From assembly GCF_026914265.1 (NCBI RefSeq), contig NC_069125.1, positions 10,085,117 to 10,149,116 of the forward strand: DNA of 64,000 nt. Direction: 5' to 3'. This DNA comes from Mya arenaria (taxonomy: Eukaryota > Mollusca > Bivalvia > Myida > Myidae). Positions within the stretch are counted from its first letter, which is position 1. Each line of letters opens with the position of its first letter. This document shows, piece by piece, positions 11,801-23,800 of the stretch. A program made the translations under genes and the position numbers. Below the pieces are notes generated by a model that saw only the letters and a program-made list of their open reading frames with translations, did not search any database and was not told where the DNA came from.

Positions 11801-14800
11801 ACCAAAAACATAGATTAAAAGTTTTTTTCTTGGACTTTTCACAGATTTTTTTCCCTGCGTCTAATACCCCCTATCGTCTTATACCCAGTCATTTACGGTA
11901 CAATATCCACACAGCGTTAACAAAGTAATCAGCACAGCGACAATGCAAGGTTCAAATGGCAAAAACTTTTACTGTGTTGTCAGTAGAAATTTTTGAAATG
12001 AACTGACTCTGTTTCTTGCTATTAATTTTTAAAATTTGTAAGAACAACGTTGGACTTTTATCATCCCAGACAAACAATATTTTACCGTAATTCACCTAAG
12101 AGTTCGGACACCTTAAATTAATTATTTTCTTCGCTGTCCAAATACATAGAAAATTACCATTTTCACATTTTATTTACATGTTTGTTTAACCTGCCTTTTT
12201 TCTTCATATTTGCATTTTACCACTTGTTAATTTATCCGTAGTAATCAATGGTCATAAACTTATTTATTACGCCTATAAGTGTAAATCCTTCATCAAGTTA
12301 GTTAAAACACCATTTTATACATGCATTGAACTAAATTAACACATTCTATCGGCTTCAGATCAAAGAGTCACACTGTGTGACGTCACATAACATACAGTTA
12401 TACCCACGAGGATCTCGTGGAGAGCATGGACATTGCTATGCAGTATTAATGTATAACTGTACGATTATTGCTTCATACAGTCTATAAGTGTGGTACAAGT
12501 TTGAAAGTTTATTGGCAGATCGTTTTACAAACATGTCATGTCTATGTTTTCTTAATCCCTTGATTGCCCTTGTTGTTTATTTAATGCTTCAATAAATATA
12601 TCACACTTCCTTTTCAACAGGCAATAAATCGTTTAGGATGGGTAGTAACTAATTAACTTGTCACAGTGGTGTAACAATACGGTTAGGTAATCTAGCCAGG
12701 TATTGTAAAGATAAAAATCAATAATCTTCGTCTGTGAAACTTGGTAACTGTGAAAGTTATGATTGATGTCCTTTGGGTGTCCGAAAATTAGGTACGCAAA
12801 AGAAATTATTTTGGAAAATAATTATGGGTGTCCGAATATTTAGAGTGTCCAAACTCTTAGGTGAATTACAGTAACCTCATTTATAGAGCAAAAGCATAGT
12901 GAGTGTTCTGTAGCATTCTCCATAAGCAAACAGCATCGGCTGCAGCTAATAACAAATCGTTTTCAAGACTGCTGACAAAATTTCATATCACAGATTTTCA
13001 TATTTCTGTTCCAAAATTAATTTTTTATGCATTTTTCTTAAACTGTTAGTAAAGGTTTTAGCCATAAAACATTAATTTTGGAACGGAAATATGAATTTAT
13101 GCGATCTGTCAGCAGTCTTTTATCACTGGTTTGCAGATTTTGATGCAAAAAATACTCATTCCAAGACAAAAAATAAAAAAGTAGGAAAAATGGTAAATCT
13201 GTGAAAGTGCAGCTTTAATTCCCTAGTATTGCACAAAAATAGGATAGTGCTCAGTGTTTTTTTGGTGCAATTTACTGCCTTCTTAAGGCTGTTTCCCCTT
13301 TAACTACGTTAATGGATAAAAAACATTGAATTTCTTAAAAAATCAAAAAAATCTTGACAAGACTAACTGTTTCACAGTATAATGTATGCATAAAAAAGGG
13401 AAAACGTGTATATGCCATTATATAAGCAATTTTGGTATGATTTTCAATTTTACGAAAGGCAACTTTTTTTTCCAATTTGCAAGGCACAGGCGGATTTAAA
13501 AAAACAACAACCAATCTTCATCGATTTGTGAGAAAAATGATCAATTGTTTATGTTAGTTTATCCCTAGAAGTGAGTGTTGAAACATTTTCGCGATCCAAC
13601 TACAATCTTTTTTCAGACAATTGTACTGAATGACCGATTTTCCCTCAAAGTTGACTTTGGTATTTTATTCTGAATGGCATTGTGTTTAAATTCTGATATT
13701 CATTGCACTTCTTTCTTGGTGCTATTAAACTAAATTTATTATTTTGATTTTAACTCGGGAATTGTCCATTTAAATACTTTAGGAAACCATTGTCTTTCAG
13801 GATTCAAGCAAAACAGGATACCAGACGACATTGACACCATTATTGTTGGGAGTGGAATTGGCGGGTTGACCACGGCTGTGTTACTGGGGCGGGCCGGTCA
13901 TAAAGTTCTAGTTCTGGAACAACATGACCAGGCAGGCGGCTGCTGTCACACCTTTGTGGAAAAGGGATATGAGTTTGATACAGGTATTAATATTTATGCT
14001 TCTATTTATTTAAAATGGATGGTATTGATTAACTTAAGTAAGGGTCAACAAATTGCATGCACACTTGGTACCAGTAGATATATAGAGTTTATAGAGACCT
14101 TTCATGAGATTGTGTTTTGGGCCCCCAAGAGTTATGGTCACTGTTTACTTTTTACTTTTATTTTTTTTATTGATTTTGACAGGCACATACATCATTATTG
14201 TATTCACTTCTAAGACAAAGCGGCCTAGTGCGCTGTCTTACGACAGTTCTTGATATTTTATGTCTTCGATTTTTTTGTTATGATTTAATTATTGTTTATT
14301 GCATGAAGATACATTAAGGTTAAAGAAAAGCATAGACAAACACAACAGTGCAATGTAACATCTTTTAAGTTCATATAAAAAATAAAATGCAAAGGGTTTG
14401 GGCCACAAGTTGATGGCCCAACATCAGATACGGCCATTTCCCAGATTGTAATGTCTACTGCGTTAGCATGGCAGGCATATATGGATCATGTTGTCCAACA
14501 TCTGTGTCATCATCCTTGGCGGCACACTTTCATGTCAACTCCCCAATCTTTAGCAAACTTGGTCACAAAGTTTATTGGCATAATAGCTCATCTACTGAGT
14601 TGATGTAATAAAATCAGTAGATACATGACAAAATCTGATCATTATTTATTCAATAATATCTATAGGGGTTTACCTTAAGAGTTATGGGAAGTTGCAGCAC
14701 TGTGTCCTGTTTTGGTAACACCCATCTGGCTTCATGAGACCAGCATTGGCACCCTTCTGCCTTCATAGAATATTATGATAAAAAGTTAAAATATGGTAAT

Positions 14801-17800
14801 ACATAACAGTACATTCAAAATTTACATATTAAGCAGTTGAAACCTCATATTGCATTTGTTAAAAAACAAGTCTTACTTTTTTCTGTCAAATGCATATTGT
14901 TCACTGTTCTTCACAGCTCTTGTGCCATTGTCTCCCTTACCAATCTAAATCTGTCTCTCTGCAGCACCCTGTCCTTTTTAAAACCTGGCTAAAACTATGG
15001 TATAAACAATAACCATTTATGGCTCACAAAGTTTAAAATTGATAAAGTTGGCAATAATTTCTTATCTTTTGTCAAAATTTAATTCCTTTTTAAAAGATAG
15101 CTTAATTTTTCATTTATCAGGCATACACTATGTTGGTAAGATGATGGATGGTGACCAGACAAGAGTGTTCACAGATCAGGTGACAGAAGGGCAGGTTGTC
15201 TGGACTCCCATGGACAATGTCTTTGACACAGTGAGTGAAACAGACTAAGCACAGCCCTGCAGTGCGTTCAGTAAACATGTTCGCGACGAATGTTTGCTGT
15301 TTGGTTCCCGCTTTCAGTATATGCGCTGCGTTGCAACATGGATACAAAACAAAACGTTTGCTAGCATTTTGTAAACACTTGCCTTACTGAACGCACTGCT
15401 GGTATGATGGTACATGATCACCATAGGGTCAGACATCAAAATCTGAAATCTGAACAAAATGCTTATTTCAATGATAGTACAACATGAAAAGTTGGAATTT
15501 TAAGCTTTTATTTACAATTCTTTAAAATGGTACAGAAAATTCTCTATTTTTTGCCAAAAGCATTAGTAACGCTTTTTAGAATTAAATTATTTCGGGATTA
15601 GATTTACAAAATTCTGTTGCCTTGAGTGTCTGCCAGTTTCTGTTGATGTCTGGTTCTTGTTCATAAATTTAAATTTAATAAATCATGTTTAAAAAGAACA
15701 ATGATTTAATCCAATTATTCTGATTTTTAAAATATCTTACCATTTTTATCTGCTGTATTGTAGGTGACTTTGGGCCCGTCAGAGAAGGCCAAGTTTTACC
15801 CTCTCAAGTGTGGATCCAAGGAAGAGTTCGCTAGAAATGCTGAGGAACTTTTTCCCAAAGAGAAGAAAGCAATTGCTGAGTTCATGAAACTGCTTGATGT
15901 AAATATTCATCTGATTACACTTTTTAATGCACTGGAAGGAATGCATTAGCAACAAATTAAAGTCTATTAATTATACAGTCAAAACTCGCTATGTCGATGC
16001 CGTTGGGACCCCGGGAACTACTTCCAGATAATGAACATTCGATATAACAGAAATACAAAAAGTGTATGACTAAATCAAAATAAAAATCAACATAACCAGA
16101 ACATTGAGATAACAGAGTTTGACATAGCGAGTTTCGACTGTATGATTATTTTTCCCAAATAATAAACGTGTACACATTCTTAGTCTTGATTTCAAGCAAA
16201 GATAACTGATACCAATATCAACAGCTTTGATCTCTGTTCTACTGAAATGTTTGAAAGATAATAATTAAGCACAATTTTGGTAATTATGTCCCTAAAAGCT
16301 TAGTAAACATATATGAATATTACAACAAGTTTTAAGTATTAAATGTTTTATTATAACGTACAATCTATCATGTAAATTACTTTAAACGTAGTTTGTCTTA
16401 AAGGGGCTATACAGTACACCATATGAAAAAAAAAGAGAAAATTGTGGAAAACTGACATAAATTTGGTATATTTGTACAATGCATTGAAACTAACGTACTG
16501 AAGTACCACATAGTTGATACAACACTGGACTGCAGTTTTGGCGGCACCGGTTCGAACCTGGTCTCCGACATGATTTTTCTTAACATTTTGATTTTTTTTT
16601 TTATAATTATGATATCAAAGAGTAAAACATTTTATGAAATAATTGTCCTAAGATTTGTTACAGAAAAAACTGTTTTTGGTGCCAATCTGGTGTATAGTCC
16701 CTTTAAATCATAATCTTTCATTGATTTGATACAGGACTGCAGAGGTACATTCCTCGGAGTAATGGTCCCCAAGTTTCTGCCCCGCTGGCTGGCAATGCTG
16801 TCCATTAAGACAGGCATCTACCAACTTGTCATGAGAAAGTTCATGAGGCTGACAAAACTCACCGTGAAACAAGCCCTCGATGATTTGTCCGATGACCAGG
16901 AATTCAAAGCCTGCATGAGTTACATCTTTGGAGACATGGGTTAGTGACGTATAGATTTAAATTTTTAACGGCATTTCGTTGGTGGTATTTTTTGACTAGT
17001 AAAAGATTTATTTATCTTTTGAAATGACACTCCTTTCTTTGAAATGGGGCCCAGTCACAGAAGAATCTTAAGAAATTAAGAAAAATGAATTAACAGTGTA
17101 ATAATTTGATTTGTTTTATTTCCAAAAAATATTCTGCTTGAAGATTGTTATTTAATTTTTTTAAATTTCATATTTAAATAGAATATATATTACCCATAAC
17201 ATGCAAAACAGTTCAGGAAATTGTTGAATATAAGGATAATGTGGGTTTTTTTAACTTATATATATATATATAAAGATGCTTCTGTAATATTGGCCCTGAT
17301 GTTTGGAAAAGGTTGCAAATTCAATGCATTGTTCTTTAACATTATGTTTAATAGTATAAAATATTTCCATGTATCTTGGATACCAACTTCATGCTTAAAA
17401 CTTCTACAAAGTACACACACCTGGATGATATAGTACTCAAAAGTAAATCACACGTAGATGTACATATAAATGTCAGGTAGAATTTCGCAACTTGGCTATT
17501 CATTGAAAAAGTTTTTTTCCTTTCTTAAAACAATTATTTAAATACATGAATGAGAAATGGCATATGTTTTGTTAAACTTTTGACTGGGACATGTGTTCAT
17601 ACTTCAGGCGTTGTGCCGAGCAAGCTGAGCATGATGGGGTTTGCGACGGTGTTGAACCACTACATTCCGGGCTCATTCTACCCACTGGGGGGGACGAGCG
17701 AGATCGCGTTCCAGATTGTTCAGGTTATCGAGAAGTACGGGGGTCGTGTAATGGTGGATGCTCCCGTCTCTCAGATCCTCGTTAATGAGAAAGGCAGAGT

Positions 17801-20800
17801 GCATGGTAAGTCTTATTTGTTGACTCTGAAACATTTTGATTTGTCTTTATACTGGGGCTAAGTTTAGCCTCATACACACTCATAATGTTATCCATAATGT
17901 TAATATATATATATATATCTTTTATACTCATATATATATGTTCCGGTGTTCAAATTTCCATCGACAGAACATAAATTTTATAACCAATCACTTATACAGT
18001 GAAAACTCACTAAACCGGACAAGGTCCGGACCGGGGAAAATTTCCGGTTTAGTGAGGATTCCGGTTTAGTGAGGATTTGATGTACGGAGTAAGGTCAGAC
18101 GGAGGTTGAGACATGATTAAAGCACATGCAAAAGTGATAAACATATTTCTGCGTTTTTATAATCATCTTTTTTCCGAGTCTAAAAAAATAAAACAACTCG
18201 CGTAATTTAATGCTTGTTAAGTATATTGATATTTTAATCAACGCACCGCTCTAATTTGATTCACTCATAGAAGTCTTTAGATAAAACAACCCCCCAAAAT
18301 GATCACTTAATAACCGTTTCTAGTTCTTTATTTTCTACAACAAACAAATTAATGTCTCAATCAATTTTTCTTTTCACAAGTTTGATTAACGTTTGATTAT
18401 CGCGCGGCAGTCAATCCACAGCGGAATCATCATTATCGATTATCGAGTTATCACAACATCAAAGGTGCAATATTTAACGACGCACCGGCTGTCAAAACAA
18501 AGTGACACGCGATTCGCAAATTCCTAATACACAAAATCATTTTGACATGTTTGAACAAATAAACGTCCGGTTTTGCGAGGTAAAATAACGTTGACAACTA
18601 ACAAATTTTCTCGATTTTTTTGTCCGGTATCCGGAATTCCGAGGTTCCGGTTTTGTGGAGATTATTTTACATTGAAAAGTATAAGGGAAAAATCGGGACT
18701 CTGAAAAAAGTCCGGTATCCCGAGGATTCCGGTTTTGTGGAGATCCGGTTTAGCGAGGTTCCACTGTACTATTATACTACTGTAATTGTTTAACTCTGCA
18801 TTCTCTGCATTATAAGAGTCTTAAAGTTCACTTTTGTTTAGTAGTTTTCCAATCAACTGAGCACAAAAATAAACTGTATCCCTAAAATTAATGAATGGGG
18901 GAGGCGATTTATTTTGTCTGTGATCATTAAATTATCGCATAGAGGAGAATCACTATTTTCTTGATGGGAGTGTTGTTATAAATATAATTCGAGACATAAT
19001 ATGAAATATGTTTAGTATGTACCAGACCTTCATCTTTTGATATCTGTTTGCAGGTGTGCGTGTAAAGAAAAGTAGCGGAGAAATTGACATCTTTGCCAAG
19101 CGAGTCATATCTGATGCCGGGATTATCAACACTCTGAAGCACCTGCTTCCAAAAGAAGTTGCGGAGAAGAGTCGTAAGTAAAATGATTTAGATACATTTT
19201 ATGGCTGCCCATGGAAGCATATAGTATTCTGCTTTGATTGTCTATCCCTTTATCTGTTTGCTTTATGAAGAACTCAACTTCCATTAACTAGGTTTTTAGA
19301 ATTAAAAAGGATGTTTCATTGTTTCATTACTCTAAACTATTGTAATACAGTCGAACCTCTTTGGCTGGAACTCGCTTGGGTCAAATTTCTTGTTGGCTCG
19401 AACTGGAGGTAAAGGGTCGATTTCTTTGTACTGACAGTAAAATTTCCCGCTTGGCTCGAATTTTCCAAGGCTCGAGGTATTTTGCTGGTCCCTGGGAGTT
19501 CGTGCCAACGGGGTTCGACTGTATGAAGCAAGATTGGATAAGAAACAGCTAAGCAGTTGACCATTAGGGTTATTGAAATATGTGATATAAAATTAAAAAA
19601 GCCCCCTTTGTAGAAATACCTATGTAACAAACTGCACATATTGCTATTAGAATTTATCAGGGATCGAGCCCATGACGTCTTGCTCTGCAGGTGGACTCTC
19701 TACCGTATCATTATAAAAGCTAGTTCTGTAGTGAAACAGTATAAGTGCTGCAATGTACATAGCAATCAACACAGTAACACATTCCCCTCCTTTTGAAATT
19801 TGTCCTCTTATTTTGATGATAAAGGACAATTTGCACTGACCTTGAGATTTATCGTGCAACATCGTGTTTTTAACTTTGTGTGCCAAATTGACATGTGCAT
19901 ATGTCAGGGATCTAACCCACATCACTATAACAGCTTGCTTCATAAAGACAGTATAAGTGCCACTATATATATATATATTTATATATATACATCGCATACC
20001 TGGTAACACTTATACTCAAAGTTATAACAATTTTAGATTTGTTGCTGTTCTATTAGTACCCATGACCTCCAATATTTCAGCAATCTACCCGATGCTTGGT
20101 CAGCAGCTTAAGCCAAGTGTCTCATATCTGACAGCCTTCATAGGCCTGGAAGGATCCCAGGAAGAACTGCAGCTACCCAAGGGAAACTTCTGGTCATTCT
20201 GCAAGTAGGTTACAGAAATTTAACTTTTCTAATAAACATGTCTGTTTGTTTAAAAACAAAAGAATAAAAGGTTTTTGTCAAAGCCTATGCTTTGTCATTT
20301 TATTAACCAGGTTTTCACATAGTGGGGCGGGCGGCCGGGTGGCGTCAAACTCACCTATGAAACTGAATAACTTTAGTAAGGGTTGACATATCTTGACCAA
20401 ACTTGGTCTATAGAAAGACTTTATGGGTACCTTTCATGGGATTGCATTTGGGGTCCCTAGGGTCAAGGTCAAGGTCATTGTTACTAAAAATAGAAAAACG
20501 GTTGAAACTGAATAACTTTAGTTAGGGATGACATTATGTTGATTAAACTTGGTGTATAGGAAGAGTGTATGGAGACCTTTCATGGGATTGCGTTTGGGGT
20601 CTCTAGGGTCAAGGTGAAGGTTACTGTTACTAAAAATAGAAAAACAGTTGAAACTGAATAACTTTAGTTAGGGATTACATATCTTGACTAAACTTGGTCA
20701 ATAGGAAGAGTTTATGGAGACCTTTCATGGGATTGCGTTTGGGGTCCCTAGGGTCAAGGTCAAGGGCACTGTTACTAAAAAAGAAAAACAGTTGAAACTG

Positions 20801-23800
20801 AATAACTTTAGTTAGGGTTGACATATCTTTACCAAACTTGGTCAATAGGAAGAGTTTATGGAGACCTTTCATCGGATTGCGTTTGGGGTCCCTAGGTTCA
20901 AGGTCAAGGTGACTGTTACTAAAAATAGAAAAACAGTTGAAACTGAGTAACTTTAGTTAGGGTTGACATATCTTGACCAAACTTGGTCTATAGGAAGAGT
21001 TTATGGAGACCTTTCATCGGATTGCGTTTGGGGTCCCTAGGTTCAAGGTCAAGGTGACTGTTACTAAAAATAGAAAAACAGTTGAAACTGAGTAACTTTA
21101 GTTAGGGTTGACATATCTTGACCAAACTTGGTCTATAGGAAGAGTTTATGGATACCTTTCATGGGATTGCGTTTGGGGTCCCTAGGGTCAAGGTCACTGT
21201 TACTTAAAATAGAAAAATGGTTCAAACTGAATATCTTTAATTAGGGTTGACATATCTTGACCAAACTTGGTCTATAGTAAGAGTTTATGGATACTTTCAT
21301 GGGCTTGCGTTTTGGGGTCCCTAGATTCAAGGTCAAGGTCACTGTTACTAAAAATGGAAAAATGGTTGAAACTGAATAACTTAAGTTAGGGTTGACATAT
21401 CCTGACCCAACTTGGTATAAAGGAAGAGTTTATGGATACCTTTCAATGGATTGCATTTGGGGTCCCTAGGGTCAAGGTCACTGTTACTAAAAATAGAAAA
21501 ACAGACATAGGCTGAAGTTCTATTGTCAATCATTAAAAACCTGGTTTAGTTGCATTGCGGCGTTTCTTGTTTGATGTTTTATCTATTTAAAGTGTGACAC
21601 AGTTACTCCTAAAATGTGTTTTTAGATATTAAATATTTGGGATCCATGGCAGAATAGTGATTTTACCGATCATTATGTGTTGGAGCTGCAATTAATGTTT
21701 TGAGTTATGATGAACTGAAATAATACTCCTCTGTGAACTTAAGTTATGCCCCATTTAAACTGAAGTTATTCCCCAGGAGGAACAAAAGTTATTCCCATTA
21801 TTGAGCCCTTTATGCCCTTTGGTGAACTGAGGTTATTCACATTGGTGAATGAAAGTTATTCCCCTTGGTGAAGTTATGTTATTCTGCTTGGTGAACTGAA
21901 GTAATACACCTTTATTAAACTGAAGTTCTGCCCACAGGTGAACTAAGGTTATTCCCCTTGTTGAACTGAAACTATGCCCTTTTGGGATCATAAGTTATGC
22001 CCCTTGGTGATCTGATGTCTCCCCAATAATGTGGAGACATATTGTTTATGATTGAGGTGTCTCTCCATCCGTCCAGTTTGTGTCCGTTCCATATCTTTTG
22101 AACCTTTTAAAGGATTTGAAATAACTTGACACAAATGATCACCATATTGAGACATTGCGCAGAGGGGGGAGACATCAGTTTAAAGTCTATTTAACACTGG
22201 TATTCTCCATTTCTAGTGCAAATTTTGAGGATGACCTGGAGGCATATGTGAAAATGTCAGTGGAAGAGGCTGCTGACGGAGAGGTCCCGCTAATGTTCAC
22301 CTCATTTCCATCAGCTAAGGATGCTGCATGGGAGGAGAAAAACCCAGGTATACATATGATTTTCAATAGTACTTATTATAGTAATTATTTTTTACTTCAA
22401 ATGTCATAGTATTTTCCTATTATTTGTCATGTGTTGTAGGCCTCAATCTCGGCATTTGTGTCCTGCAAAAAATATTTGGTAATGTTTGCCATATGACAAA
22501 AAAGTTGAATATATTAATAATATGAATGTTGATATTTGTATTTAGATTGACAATAGGCATGTGATGATGTGAAGCAAGCCACATTACTCATGCCTGACTA
22601 TTTCTTGAGTGTTGCTTCTAGATCACCAGGGGTCCTTTTGAAAAGGCTTTTCAATAAAGATCTTAGTCGTTTTAAGTCGAAAATTGAAATTATCTTAGTG
22701 TCATATTTTTTTTGGTATTTTGCTACATATTTGAGTGAGTTAAACAATGAAAAATTGATGGAATAATAAAATTCAATGTATTGCCATTTGGGACTAATAG
22801 ATCCTTTAGAAAGATATATCATTGTATATTGTTCATGGATTGTCAAAAGGTCTGATAAGCCCTTTTTGTTCTCTATGGTGATAATTATGTTATTCTTTAA
22901 TGAAAGTCAGTTGCCATAGTAATCATGTTGTTGCTATGGAAATGTAACACTATGAGCATCTTCACTATTTTTTAGAAATCAAAAATCCTGTGTACAAGTT
23001 TATATGTTGAATTTCAGAGTAGTCTTCTGCCTTGGTAATCAAGCTGTTGCCATGGAAACATACCACAATGAGAAGGTTTACTATTTCAGAGGAAATCTGA
23101 TGCCTTATGTTCATGCATTTATATTGTATTTCCAGGGAAGTCAGTTGCCTTAGTAATCACACTGTTGCCATGGGAATGGTTTAGTCGCTGGGAGACGGAA
23201 AAGATCAAACATAGGGGAGATGACTATAACGGCCTGAAGATGAGGATCGGACAACAGATGTGGCGACAGCTTGAGAACATGTTCCCTAAACTACAGGGCA
23301 AGGTGGCAATGGTTTCTTATTTAAATGCCAGATGGTACTAAAAGACATTCAAATATACAAAAACATACATATGCTTTAGTGGTTTTGTAAATTCTGGCAT
23401 TAACTCGAATGTTGGCCTTAACTTGTTAACTGTTAAAGATTTTTACCTGAAGCTTACACATTATGACATGCACGCAATACACAAAAGCATAGGCGCAGTA
23501 AGTCCTGTCACTTCTTGAGAATGTTTAGAAAAAACCTTTCAATGTGCTTATTATTTTACACAGTTGATTAAAGAACTCATTTAATCCCTACACCTTTCCT
23601 CAGACGCCTGTCCAACAAGTACTACTTGTGCAAGCCAATAACTTGTTCTCTCAAAGATAAAACTCTATACTGATAAGAATTGTGTGTTCTATGAAACTTC
23701 ATGAAAGTACTCACTTATTTCAATGGAGTACCTAGATGTGGGTACTCCTTTGTCCAACAAGTGCTACCTGTGTTAGCAAATAACTTGTTCTCTCAAAAAT

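Noticed and set aside
16518-16570. Functional tRNA gene
   Set aside because: Only A- and B-box-like segments are present; no full cloverleaf or acceptor stem, and it lies inside a mobile element. The same holds for 58455-58505.
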